DNA of 64,000 bases from an uncultured Corynebacterium sp. (lineage in GTDB: Bacteria > Actinomycetota > Actinomycetes > Mycobacteriales > Mycobacteriaceae), in contig NZ_CAMIGN010000008.1 in the NCBI RefSeq assembly GCF_946221935.1, positions 1 to 64,000 on the forward strand, written 5' to 3'. Position 1 is the first letter of the stretch; the number at the start of each line of letters is the position of its first letter. The translations under genes and the position numbers were made by a program. The notes under the pieces are model-generated. The model did no database searches, was not told where the DNA came from, and saw only the letters and a list, made by a program, of their open reading frames with translations. This document shows positions 1 through 8,455 of this stretch, piece after piece.

Positions 1-30
1 CATATTCCAGATTTTCCCATCTACTCAAAC

Positions 31-121
31 GGAACAAAACCTGGGACACTTCATGGGCGTGGAGCTACGTCACCACCACGGTCCCATTACCTGAGGTAGG
101 AACCAAACCCAGGACGCTTCA
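31..121. repeat. Imperfect direct repeat at the left edge
   Basis: Two 23-base stretches, 31-53 and 99-121, agree at 19 of 23 positions (shared pattern GGAAC-AAACC--GGAC-CTTCA). They lie 68 bases apart, just beyond the 3' end of the ABC permease gene. No open frame lies between them. They may be remnants of insertion-sequence ends, but the window edge prevents a check. Confidence 0.35.
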
Positions 122-143
122 CTTCAGCGCGTGGAAAACGTTC

Positions 144-1592
144 TTAGAGGTCATTTTTCTCTAACCTCCTGCTTAGCTGGATCCAAGCTATAGCTACAAG
201 AATTATCCCTAGAGGTAGGGCCACAAAGAAGCGCACTGCGCTGGTAGCGATGACTGGCCAAGCGGGTAGAGCGACTGCCCACAGTGCTGAGTCCGCGAGC
301 ACGTCACCGCCAATGGTGGCGGAGAAAATCGTGAGGATAATGCTAAGCGCAAGCGTCACTGCTGTTCCCCAGCGAACCATACACAATAGTGCTACCAGGA
401 AGACGAGGAGTGTTGTCACAAGAGCCAGCGTTGCGCTTCTTACAGTTAACCCGAGTAGCCATCCCAAACCAACCACCGCTGTCACAATGAGCGCGCAGGA
501 TGTTAAGAGGTAATGCGTGATGCGTGGTTGTTCAGTACGCAGGAGAGCCCAAGTAGGTTGGAGTATCGGCCAAATCAGAACTGCAAGAAGCGAGGCCCCT
601 AAAGGCAAAAGCCCAAAAACAAACCATCCCTGAACATATTCGGCTGGGTAAATCCAGGCAATCATGACACTTAGTACTGTAGAAAGTACCAAACAAGTAC
701 TCACACCTGGGTGCATCAGAACAGGAAACAAAGCCCTAAAGGTACGACGCGGACCGGCGTCTTTTCGCTGAAGTACAGCGGGAATGTGGGATAGTCTAGA
801 GACTTTCGAAAGGGTAGCCTTACGGGATCCGCGCGGGCGCTGGGGCGATACGAACACAGCAACGCAGCCTGCGCCGATTACAAGGAGAATGCAAAGAACA
901 AGTGGGGGCCACATACTGGCGGATGACAAAGTCGCGCCGTTCTCTAGAGGCGTGGCATTGGTGTGTACTCCAATAATGGGTAGAAGAAGGCGCATGGGCC
1001 AGGCCATTGGAAGGATCCACCACCGAGGGCCTTCTACAACGGAGGGGATAATGCTTAATCCTTGCCATACTACAGACACGACCAGGGCAGAAACGGTCCC
1101 CCAGCGCCGGGCGATTGCAGCACTGAAGCCAGCCACAGCGATCATTGCGAACCAGCAGAAAGCGCCGATCAAGAGGATGAGTGGAGCGTCTTTAAAGGCC
1201 CCCAGAGCACTCAATCCAAAGTTGATAAGGCAAAACATCCCAATCGATGCGCAAACTACTACGAATCTTGCGAACCGCAGACGATTAGTGCTGATTCTGC
1301 GGAATGTGACGCCACCATTGCGAGCGGACTTTTCCCGTGCTTCCGCAGTGGATGCGAATACTGTTGCAAGAGGGGCGAGCAGCCCAGTGACAAAAATTGC
1401 CTGCCATAGGAGGACACTGGAGCGCTCTTGTGAAGTGTTACCAGTGACTCGAGCCAGATTAAAAGTGAGCAGTGCGAGGGGAACCCCAAGCAGAGGAAGC
1501 CATTGTAAAGCAGAATGGCGAGCGCGAGTAACCTCGCTTCGTAGATAGTTAAAGAAGGGAAATGAAGATGAAGGTCGCTGGACTCTAGTCAT
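144..1592 (-). CDS. ABC exporter permease (ABC-2 type, about 12 TM segments)
   Basis: This 482-residue integral membrane protein has about twelve hydrophobic segments in two halves of roughly six, with a polar linker around residues 265-300. It is the likely membrane partner of the ATPase encoded just upstream. The ATG at 1592 (MTRVQRP...) was chosen because it overlaps the ATPase stop codon; a longer reading frame back to 1733 would run through the ATPase gene and is not needed. It is the last gene of a kinase, regulator, ATPase, permease operon. The substrate cannot be read from the sequence; drug or bacteriocin export or immunity is the usual role of such sets. The operon is more AT-rich than the genes to its right. 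Confidence 0.75.
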   Translation of the reverse strand: MTRVQRPSSSFPFFNYLRSEVTRARHSALQWLPLLGVPLALLTFNLARVTGNTSQERSSVLLWQAIFVTGLLAPLATVFASTAEAREKSARNGGVTFRRISTNRLRFARFVVVCASIGMFCLINFGLSALGAFKDAPLILLIGAFCWFAMIAVAGFSAAIARRWGTVSALVVSVVWQGLSIIPSVVEGPRWWILPMAWPMRLLLPIIGVHTNATPLENGATLSSASMWPPLVLCILLVIGAGCVAVFVSPQRPRGSRKATLSKVSRLSHIPAVLQRKDAGPRRTFRALFPVLMHPGVSTCLVLSTVLSVMIAWIYPAEYVQGWFVFGLLPLGASLLAVLIWPILQPTWALLRTEQPRITHYLLTSCALIVTAVVGLGWLLGLTVRSATLALVTTLLVFLVALLCMVRWGTAVTLALSIILTIFSATIGGDVLADSALWAVALPAWPVIATSAVRFFVALPLGIILVAIAWIQLSRRLEKNDL

Positions 1593-2289
1593 GGGAACCC
1601 TCCAGCGCTGAAATGCGGAAAAATTCTTCCTCAAGGTTTCCATCTGGAGCCAGTTCCTCAAGCGGTCCACAGTAACTGATACGGCCTGCGGCAAGAATAG
1701 CGACCTCATCAGCAAGGTGAAGAACTTCACCAAGCTGGTGTGAACTTACGATCACAAGGCGTCCATCACGGACCCATGAGCGTAGTAGTTCGCGTAGCTG
1801 CGCTATGCCTTGTGGATCAAGCCCATTATGTGGTTCGTCTAAGATGAGGATTTCCGGATCTCCCAGGATTGCTTGTGCTAAGGCTAAGCGGGCACGCATA
1901 CCCGTGGAAAACGTTTTTACCTTCGCTCGGTTATGCACGTCTAAGCCAACAACTCGCAGTGCACGCTCGGCTTCAGCGCGGGAAAGTCCAAGTAGTCGCG
2001 TATGTACGAGGAGGTTGTCTAGGGCGCTCAAGTGCTCATACAGAGCAGGCTCATTAATACTCGCGCCAATATGCCCCGTGTGTGAGACGCGGCCCGTGGC
2101 TGGGGTGATGATGCCGACCATAGTGGAAAGCAACGTGGACTTTCCGACACCATTTCTACCGAGCAGGGCAAAGACCTTGCCGCCGCATAGCTCGAGTGAA
2201 ATGTCACGGAGTATGGGGGTGGACCCGTACCCTGCAGCCACATGCGAAAGTGATAGGACGGGACGAATGAGGGGCGTGTTGTTACTCAT
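1585..2289 (-). CDS. ABC exporter ATP-binding protein
   Basis: Nucleotide-binding subunit of the exporter. It shows Walker A (GRNGVGKST), an ABC signature variant (FSTGMRARLALA), Walker B (ILILDEPHNGLDP) and a switch histidine (IVSSHQ), typical of BcrA/CcmA-like drug or bacteriocin exporters. The start MSNNTPLI at 2289 is preferred because AAGG lies a few bases upstream; an in-frame ATG at 2325 would add 12 residues without a visible ribosome site. It follows the response-regulator gene and its stop overlaps the permease start, which implies translational coupling and a two-protein transporter. Confidence 0.85.
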   Translation of the reverse strand: MSNNTPLIRPVLSLSHVAAGYGSTPILRDISLELCGGKVFALLGRNGVGKSTLLSTMVGIITPATGRVSHTGHIGASINEPALYEHLSALDNLLVHTRLLGLSRAEAERALRVVGLDVHNRAKVKTFSTGMRARLALAQAILGDPEILILDEPHNGLDPQGIAQLRELLRSWVRDGRLVIVSSHQLGEVLHLADEVAILAAGRISYCGPLEELAPDGNLEEEFFRISALEGSHD

Positions 2290-2359
2290 AAACCTTATGA
2301 TGCGCTCTCTTGGAGCGGACCACATCGGAGTGGCGGAGGGAAAACTAGGATCTTTCTTC

Positions 2360-3025
2360 CTACCGCGGTAGGAGGCCTGCCTTCTGGGCTGTAAGCACGA
2401 GAGCTACTCGATCTCGGGCGGCTAGCTTGTTCATCAGTGCCGAAATGTGTGATTTGACGGTGGTAGGGGCGATAAAGAGAGACTCCGCAATTTCTTTGTT
2501 TGTGGCGCCTGTAACTACTAGTTTGAGGACGTCTAACTCTCGGGAAGTAATTTGTGCGATTCCTTGGCGCTGAGTCGCGCTGAGCTCATTGCTTTCGCTA
2601 ATGGCTGCTCTACAAATTTCAAGCACCCCGCCCGTGACTGCACTCGCTAAGACAGATTCGCCACGGGCGACACAACGAACCGATTCACATAGTTGATCAG
2701 GGTTAGTGTCTTTGAGGAGGAAGCCATGAACGCCGGCGTCGAGTGCTTCACGGACCAATGTGTCATCACTAAACGTGGTAAGCATGATAATCCGTATTTG
2801 AGGGTGGCCTTCCCGTATCAAGCGTGCGGCTGAAATGCCGTCTACCCCGGGCATCCGGATATCAAGGATTGCAACGTCGATGCTGTGCTCACGGCAGGCT
2901 GCCACAGCGGCGCGGCCATTTTCTGCGGTGCTGACCACATTGATGCCGTGTTGCGCATTGAGAATTGTCGACAATGCCGTGACAAGTAGTTCTTGATCGT
3001 CAGCAAGGAGAACTCGGATGGTCAT
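2360..3025 (-). CDS. NarL/FixJ-family response regulator
   Basis: This 221-residue two-domain regulator has an N-terminal receiver (acidic pair near D9-D10, phosphoacceptor D55 in VAILDIRMPG, conserved K in FLLKD) and a C-terminal LuxR-type helix-turn-helix at about 155-215 (ITSRELDVLKL, NKEIAESLFIAPTTVKSHI). Its ATG overlaps the last codons of the histidine kinase gene (ATGA), so the two proteins should be made together. It probably controls the ABC exporter genes directly downstream, in response to the signal sensed by the kinase. Confidence 0.9.
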   Translation of the reverse strand: MTIRVLLADDQELLVTALSTILNAQHGINVVSTAENGRAAVAACREHSIDVAILDIRMPGVDGISAARLIREGHPQIRIIMLTTFSDDTLVREALDAGVHGFLLKDTNPDQLCESVRCVARGESVLASAVTGGVLEICRAAISESNELSATQRQGIAQITSRELDVLKLVVTGATNKEIAESLFIAPTTVKSHISALMNKLAARDRVALVLTAQKAGLLPR

Positions 3026-4212
3026 GGAAGAGCTCCTGTTGGGAGTGTGGCACTGAGCCGGAATTGATGGGCATTACCCGAAGAAGTTACAGTGCCGCCA
3101 AGAGATTCAGCACGCTCGTGTAAGCCCGTTAGGCCAGTGCCAGTGCCTTGCGGAGTACTGGTGGCAGGGTGTGCAGTGTCGGAGTCAATCTCTATGAGTA
3201 CTTGAGGGGTGTAGGCGATGTGAAGTCGAACCCTAGTCTCGGCACCTTGGTGCCGCAAGACGTTGGTCAAACCCTCTGAGACAATGCGTATCACAGCTAA
3301 TTGTGTCAGTGCTGGTAGCGGGGGTACGGGCGGAGGGGCGATCTCGGTTGTTATGAACAAACCGGCTTCACTAAAGCTAGAAACAAGCTCGGGGAGATCA
3401 TCCAGTTGCTGGGTGGGATGGCAGCCAGCGGAGGAGTCTGTGTCCTCCGAGTTGCGAAGTGCATGGACGATGGCGCGGACATCGCCGAGCGCTGTATCTG
3501 CAGTATCGCGCACCCCAAGGAGAGCTTCGCGGGCGGATTGCAGATCCTCCCTTGATGCGACCAACCCTGCATTGGCTTGTACCTTGAGTAGCGTGAGTGA
3601 ATGTGCAAGCACATCGTGAAGCTCGCGCGCGATGAGTAAACGTTCTTCTCTATGAGCCGCTGCCTCGCGAGCACATCGTTCTTCTTCTCGTCGGCGGATA
3701 TGCCGGGCAGCGCTAAAGACTGTGCCCAGTAACAACCAATGGAAGCTGATACCGAAAAGCAACTGGATCCCTGAGCGGTAATGCAAGGAAAAATCTTTGG
3801 CATTAATGCTCCACATTACGGGCGAGAGAAAGCTAGCAATGAGCATTATTGCGCACATGACGATACCGGTTCTGTGACGAGTGCTGTACCGGGTAGTGCC
3901 ATAAACCGCCAGAGGAGCAACTAATAGCCACGGTGAGTATCCGGTATTGATCGGTAGCGCGAGAAGCCACGTTATACTCCAACCAGCCAAGCAAACTGTG
4001 AGCCAAATTGCACTGGTAGTGGGGCGCGTGCGCCACCATACAAGTCCGGGAATGAATGCCCACGACAGCGCTGCTTGCGCTAATCCTATGGCTGAAGAAG
4101 CATTCAAAGAATAGAAAAATGCGAGAGCTATGCCAACGCTAGCGAGCACGATATCGCCTGCACGCGGCTGCGTCCAAAAGAGCGCGCGACGCGGTGTTTC
4201 GGACTGTGACAT
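3022..4212 (-). CDS. Sensor histidine kinase, HisKA_3 (NarX/DesK type)
   Basis: Membrane sensor with five or six N-terminal hydrophobic segments, then a HisKA_3 dimerisation helix (LIARELHDVLAHS, phospho-histidine about residue 199) and a C-terminal ATPase domain (SEGLTNVLRH N-box, GTGTGLTGLHERA G-box). The long membrane part without a large external loop suggests intramembrane sensing, as in antibiotic-responsive kinases paired with ABC exporters. The start MSQSETP at 4212 is preferred to the ATG at 4224 because a TATGTT hexamer lies exactly 7 bases upstream, the leaderless pattern seen repeatedly in this window. First gene of the operon. Confidence 0.85.
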   Translation of the reverse strand: MSQSETPRRALFWTQPRAGDIVLASVGIALAFFYSLNASSAIGLAQAALSWAFIPGLVWWRTRPTTSAIWLTVCLAGWSITWLLALPINTGYSPWLLVAPLAVYGTTRYSTRHRTGIVMCAIMLIASFLSPVMWSINAKDFSLHYRSGIQLLFGISFHWLLLGTVFSAARHIRRREEERCAREAAAHREERLLIARELHDVLAHSLTLLKVQANAGLVASREDLQSAREALLGVRDTADTALGDVRAIVHALRNSEDTDSSAGCHPTQQLDDLPELVSSFSEAGLFITTEIAPPPVPPLPALTQLAVIRIVSEGLTNVLRHQGAETRVRLHIAYTPQVLIEIDSDTAHPATSTPQGTGTGLTGLHERAESLGGTVTSSGNAHQFRLSATLPTGALP

Positions 4213-4219
4213 GTATGTG

Positions 4220-4225
4220 AACATA
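4220..4225 (-). promoter_or_regulatory. -10 hexamer of leaderless kinase operon
   Basis: TATGTT followed by 7 bases and ATG (4212). No ribosome binding site is present, so the transcript probably begins at or next to the start codon. No convincing -35 was seen. Confidence 0.5.
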
Positions 4226-4730
4226 CCAGTAAGCTTCGCTATCTAGGCGGGGGGTAAGTTCGGGGGGCCGGCTCCAGCGCGCAGACTTTTGCGCACGATC
4301 GCCACCGAGGTGGATTGCGAGTCGTGTCGCGAACTGGCAGGTGAGCACCGAGTTTGCTTCAGAAGAAGAGGAGCGCGTCGCCGCCTCTACAGCGCTATGG
4401 TGCCAGCGACATTAGTGACCAAACGCAGATCGTTGAGCAGCAAACAGTTCGATGACATCGTTGACGGCTGGAAGACCGGCAGTGAGCGAAATGTCAGTGA
4501 TCTGTTCGAGTGACAGTTTGTGTCACTTGGCTTACTCAACGCACTGCTAGGCACGTTCAAGCAGCTAGAAGAAGGCTTTACCGGAGAGGTTGACGCCCAC
4601 GATGCTTGGAGGAGGTAGTGCTCCTCATGCACGGACACACAGGAGACCCTCGACTGCCTCGGGCGTGCGCGTCCGTAGCGCCACACGACCCGGTAATCTC
4701 GATCCGTATAGCGCGACGAGGCTATCAAAC
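4226..4730. other. Gene-poor decayed stretch
   Basis: About 500 bases between the kinase promoter and the Shedu-like remnant. A plus-strand frame around 4397-4513 (reading ...SSKQFDDIVDGWKTGS...) ends at a stop and seems to continue in another frame to about 4618 (LGLLNALLGTFKQLEEGF). This looks like a second broken coding sequence, but I do not recognise the family. Base composition is like the flanking accessory DNA. Confidence 0.4.
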
Positions 4731-5582
4731 GTGACGAACCCGCCCAACTTCGATGACCTTGTAGCTGCGGAGTCTAAAGTGACAGAGAAAAGTGCGTTTG
4801 TCCACCGGATTGAATACCGTACCCATGCCACAAAGAAGTTTCCCGCGAAGTTCGGATGTGATAAGGGCGAGCCCTCCAGATTCGTTCACAAGATATTCCA
4901 CGATGAGGCAGAACCGGGTTTTACCGGCGAGGAGGAACAGACTGTGGTGCTCCCCTACGACCCAACCAGAAGCCACAAACAGGTCAGGATTCACTGAGTC
5001 AAGGAGCGCGGGTTGGTCCGCCAGATCTCAATCCAAGAGGCCCACCCCGACCCGTCGAAAGAAAGCCTTAAGGACATCCTTGTTCTTAACCGTGAACGAT
5101 CTACGAAGCTGGTCGAACTTTGCAAGTAGATTGACCTGCTACCAATTGAAGGACAAACCACCTCTCGCATCGACGACGAGATACCATCTTTGATACTCAA
5201 CGACCAAAGTGCGCTTCAACGCATCTATGACCGTGACCCGGAGACAATCCGAGTACTGGTAGAGGCAGGACACCACGTCAGCCGAAATTAAGGAGCTTAA
5301 GCACCGCCGAGACGTCGTTGAAACCATGCAACTTTAGCTCGATTCCTCCGACGCTTTTACAGAGGTGGCGGCCCAAGCCCAAGAGACAGTGCGGGCAGCA
5401 ATAAATAGCCTGTCTAGCTGGGTGTACGAGAAGGTTGCTTAAGGTGGCACGACCGGTGGCGGTGCGTACTTGGTTGAACCACGGTCATTTTTGATTATCG
5501 GCTCCACAGGCGAGCACCGAAGCTCTGACGGAATCCGGATAGACAATAAGTTCCGCAGTATTGAAAGATTCCGCTCCAATGC
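4731..5582 (+). pseudogene. Remnant of a Shedu-like (SduA, DUF4263) defence nuclease
   Basis: Read from a GTG at 4731, one frame gives protein-like sequence interrupted by in-frame stops (TGA 4995-4997, TAG 5127-5129). A likely extra G near 5268 shifts the frame, which then continues (AEIKELKHRRDVVETMQL) through TAG 5335-5337 and TAA 5440-5442. Landmarks resembling the Shedu family are THATKKFPAKFG, EEEQTVVLPYDPTR, IDLLPIEG, LQRIYDRDPE and the C-terminal VEPRSFLIIGS with KFRSIERFRSN. Between DAFTEVAA and QETVRAAI the piece expected to hold the nuclease catalytic residues is absent, so there is also an internal deletion. The family call is by pattern memory, without a search. The gene cannot make a working protein. 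Confidence 0.65.
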
Positions 5583-5953
5583 TAGGGGCGTTACGAACCG
5601 ACGTGCGAAACGGTATTCACTACGTGGAGGACATTTTCACGGACCGGCTATAGCCAGGTTTGGAACTACTTCGCATTCGGGATGGTCAAGGAATTTTCCG
5701 CCCCCAGACACCCGCTGTTGAGGAAAATCCTTGGCAGCGGGTTTGCTTATCCATACCGCGTTCGTGGCCACGCTCATGTCCCTAGGCTCAGCATCTGAAG
5801 TATCGGCGTCAACGCCCAAAAGCCCCCCCGACATTCCGAGAATCGGCCACAACAAGCCGGACCCCCGGGCGTCCGTTAATATGAATCGCAAAGAAAATTC
5901 GCAGCCTTGCCTGAAAGGCCGCTAAGCACCTTATTTGTGACGCTAGGAGAACC
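5583..5953. other. Decayed spacer with a short coding-like fragment
   Basis: After the Shedu-like remnant, a plus-strand frame from 5579 (MLGALRTDVRNGIHYVED) stops at 5653. With a one-base shift it continues as YSQVWNYFAFGMVKEFSAP up to a TGA near 5803. It looks like the tail of another broken gene of unknown family. A short hairpin (GCCTT, AAGGC) lies at about 5904-5919. The last 50 bases hold the probable promoter of the next gene. Confidence 0.35.
5907..5937 (+). promoter_or_regulatory. Probable promoter of the Q/N-rich membrane protein gene
   Basis: TTGCCT at 5907-5912 is a candidate -35 and TTATTT/TATTTG at 5931-5937 a candidate -10 with an 18-19 base spacer. A ribosome site AGGAGA lies just before the ATG at 5954. 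Confidence 0.35.
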
Positions 5954-6874
5954 ATGACGGAAGAGAACTTCGGTTCAAACGATCCTGTGAACCCCGCCAA
6001 CAACGGCGCACAGCAGCCCGAGCAGCCTCAGGCGCAGGCGCAGGGCAATTGGAACCAGAACCCGAACCCGTACGGCCAGCCTAACCAGGCACCGCAGCAG
6101 GACTGGAACCAGCAGGCTGCGCCTCAGCAGGGACAGAACGCATACGGCGCCCCGCAGAACGGCCAGAACGGCTACCAGAACAACTTCCAGAACCAGCAGG
6201 GATTCAACGGACAGAACGGCCAGGCAGGCCAGTTCGACATCAAGCAGTACCTGGACTTCTCCAACAAGTCCGTGCTGTGGATGGTCTGCGCAGCCGGTGC
6301 CGCTCTGATCAGCCTCATTGGCAGCTTCATGCCGTGGGGTAAAGTCACTGTTCCTTTCTATGGAACCATCACAGTCTCCGGTACTGACGGCGATGGCATG
6401 CTCACGATGTTCCTTTCCCTGATCCTGATCGGTGGAATCGCTGCCTACCTGTTTGTAGAAAAGCTCACCAAGATGTGGTGGCGCGGCATCCCAGTGATCG
6501 CCATCGGTGCCGTTCTGCTGCTGATTTCAGTAATGGATTGGACCGATATCGGTTCCAAGGCAGGCCAAGTGGACAAGGACGTCGCCCAAGTGAGCGTGGG
6601 TGCCGGTCTGATTTTGATCCTCCTCGCTTCCATTGCAATCATCGCCTTTGGTGTTCTGACGCTGCTTAACGACAGGAAGAATTCTCCAGCAGTCCAGCAG
6701 GCAGGCTTCGGCCAGCCCCAGCAGGGCTACGGCCAGCCCCAGCAGGGCTACGGTCAGTCCCAGCAGGGCTACGGCCAGCAGCCGCAGAACAACTTCGACC
6801 AGAACAACAACTACGGTCAGCCACAGCAGAACGGCTTCGACCAGAACAACTTCGGTCAGCAGAACCCGCAATAA
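5954..6874 (+). CDS. Membrane protein with Q/N-rich tails at both ends
   Basis: This 306-residue protein has a low-complexity N-terminal region (about 1-95) rich in Gln, Asn, Pro and Gly, a central block of four hydrophobic segments (about 105-235), and a second low-complexity tail (about 240-306). The tail carries three consecutive GQPQQGY-type heptads, encoded by near-identical 21-base units at 6710-6772. A clear AGGAGA ribosome site precedes the ATG. Both disordered tails are probably on the same side of the membrane, since four TM helices separate them. Similar Gln-rich corynebacterial membrane proteins exist, but no function is known to me. It stands alone, followed by a strong terminator. 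Confidence 0.85.
   Translation: MTEENFGSNDPVNPANNGAQQPEQPQAQAQGNWNQNPNPYGQPNQAPQQDWNQQAAPQQGQNAYGAPQNGQNGYQNNFQNQQGFNGQNGQAGQFDIKQYLDFSNKSVLWMVCAAGAALISLIGSFMPWGKVTVPFYGTITVSGTDGDGMLTMFLSLILIGGIAAYLFVEKLTKMWWRGIPVIAIGAVLLLISVMDWTDIGSKAGQVDKDVAQVSVGAGLILILLASIAIIAFGVLTLLNDRKNSPAVQQAGFGQPQQGYGQPQQGYGQSQQGYGQQPQNNFDQNNNYGQPQQNGFDQNNFGQQNPQ
6710..6772 (+). repeat. Three 21-base tandem repeats coding GQPQQGY
   Basis: Units start at 6710, 6731 and 6752. The first two are identical and the third differs at a few positions. They are in frame inside the C-terminal tail, so slippage would change tail length by whole heptads. Confidence 0.9.
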
Positions 6875-6897
6875 GCTTTAGCTTTAGCTTTAGCCGG

Positions 6898-6942
6898 AAA
6901 ACTCCCGCGCCTCTCTTCGCAGAAGGCAGCGGGAGTTTTTGT
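6898..6942 (+). terminator. Rho-independent terminator
   Basis: AAAACTCCCGC at the left and GCGGGAGTTTTT at the right form a strong hairpin ending in a T-run, 24 bases after the stop codon. Three tandem GCTTTA units (about 6875-6893) lie between the stop and the hairpin. Confidence 0.92.
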
Positions 6943-7016
6943 TTCTTTACCCCCGCATTCCCCCAATGCAGGCCCCTATTGGGAACCGATCCCGGTAGAC
7001 ATTCGACTAATGAGTC

Positions 7017-8435
7017 ATGTCTCGCAGAATCATTCGCAGAGTCCACACTCTCGCCGGACTCTTTATCGCACCTCTTATCCTCGTAGCCACGCTATCGGGC
7101 TTCTTCTACGCGCTCGCGCCCACCATCGAAAGCTGGGTCTATGACGCCGAACTGACAGCCACCTCAACCAGTCCAGCACAACCCGTAGCTAAGCAGATCG
7201 AGGCTGCCAAGCGCATCCATCCGGACTTGGACGTCGCGAAGGTACAAATCTCCGACAAGGAAGGTAAGACCACTCGTGTGCTCTTTGCCGACCCGGAACT
7301 CCCCTCCGAAAGCTACACCCACGCGGTGTTCGTCGACCCGGGTGATCTCCATGTCACAGGCGAACTCGTGCAGTACGGAAGCGCCGCTGCCCTACCTTTC
7401 CGTTCCTGGCTTTCCGAAGGCCACCGAAACCTGTGGCTGGACGAGCCCGGGCGCATCTACTCCGAAACCGCAGCTACCTGGCTGGGTCCGATGGCCGTCA
7501 CTGGCGTGGCGATGTGGTGGATCATGCGCAAGCAGAAGAACCAACGCAAGCCCAAAAAGAAGTCCCGTCGTGAAGCCATGAAGCGCCACACTCTCATCGG
7601 CCTCGTCGCAGCCCCAGGCCTGATCTTCCTGTGCGTCTCTGGCCTCACGTGGTCCCACTTTGCAGGAGATAACATCGCTACTGTCCGCGAACAGCTGAAC
7701 TGGATGACTCCCAAGCCCAATACCGCCATCGGTGGCGAGCCCAGTGCGAACGGCGACTCCGGTCATGGCGACCACGCAGGTCACGCAGGTCACGGTGATC
7801 ACGGCGGAAGCGCCCACACCGACGCAGATGCCACACCGGTCAATACAGACAACGCAGACACCGTTTTGCAGGTTGGTCGCAATGAAGGCCTCACCGGAAC
7901 GCTGCAGTTGGAGCCTCCGAGCAAGGTTGGCCAGGCATGGACCGTCAGCGAACCACGCCAGGCATACAAGATGTACAACGATGCCATCACCGTAGACGGA
8001 GATACCGGCGCCGTCGTTGACCGCCTGCCCTTTAAGTCGTGGCCGATTGCAGCACAGCTGACCAGCTGGATTATTCAGCTACACATGGGCACACTGTTCG
8101 GATTGGTCAGCCAGATCGCACTCGCGTTGCTGGCACTCGGCATTGGTGCGCTTGTTGTGTACGGCTACATCATGTGGTGGCGTCGCCGCGGTGGAAAGAA
8201 CACCGGCAACCGCGTCGACATCAGCTCCCTTACTTGGATGCACTGGCTGACATTGGCCGTCCTGCTCGGTGGATACAGCGTGGTCGCTCCCCTATTTGCT
8301 GTCAGCGGTGCCATCCTCTTCGTCCTTGCCTGGGCTTTGGACTTCCGTGCAGGAAACAAGCGCGATAGCAAGCCCCGGATTTCCGCAGACCTAGACGGCG
8401 AAAAACAAGAGCCCGTTTCGGTCGAAAGCCATTAA
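7017..8435 (+). CDS. PepSY-associated membrane protein with His-rich loop
   Basis: This 472-residue protein belongs to the PepSY-TM (PiuB-like) family. It has an N-terminal membrane helix (LAGLFIAPLILVATLSGFFY) after RRVHTLAG, an external PepSY-like segment, membrane helices near residues 155-170 and 195-215, another external segment, and two further helices plus a short pair near the C-terminus. Family members are often linked to iron or siderophore metabolism. Residues of about 240-270 contain a His/Asp/Gly-rich stretch (GHGDHAGHAGHGDHGG), which could bind metal ions outside the membrane. No good ribosome site precedes the ATG. It is followed closely by an amino-acid ABC importer with its own promoter. 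Confidence 0.85.
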   Translation: MSRRIIRRVHTLAGLFIAPLILVATLSGFFYALAPTIESWVYDAELTATSTSPAQPVAKQIEAAKRIHPDLDVAKVQISDKEGKTTRVLFADPELPSESYTHAVFVDPGDLHVTGELVQYGSAAALPFRSWLSEGHRNLWLDEPGRIYSETAATWLGPMAVTGVAMWWIMRKQKNQRKPKKKSRREAMKRHTLIGLVAAPGLIFLCVSGLTWSHFAGDNIATVREQLNWMTPKPNTAIGGEPSANGDSGHGDHAGHAGHGDHGGSAHTDADATPVNTDNADTVLQVGRNEGLTGTLQLEPPSKVGQAWTVSEPRQAYKMYNDAITVDGDTGAVVDRLPFKSWPIAAQLTSWIIQLHMGTLFGLVSQIALALLALGIGALVVYGYIMWWRRRGGKNTGNRVDISSLTWMHWLTLAVLLGGYSVVAPLFAVSGAILFVLAWALDFRAGNKRDSKPRISADLDGEKQEPVSVESH

Positions 8436-8455
8436 AGAATATTCACATACTCCGA

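Noticed and set aside
784..1548. Long plus-strand open frame opposite the ABC permease
   Set aside because: Arg/Thr-rich composition without domain character and lies wholly antisense to a convincing membrane protein; a codon-bias shadow.
6710..6772. CRISPR-like short repeats
   Set aside because: The repeats are contiguous 21-base units without spacers, in frame within a coding tail; not a CRISPR array.
7004..7016. Leaderless -10 for the PepSY gene
   Set aside because: CGACTA and neighbouring hexamers at the right distance do not fit TANNNT; left unassigned.
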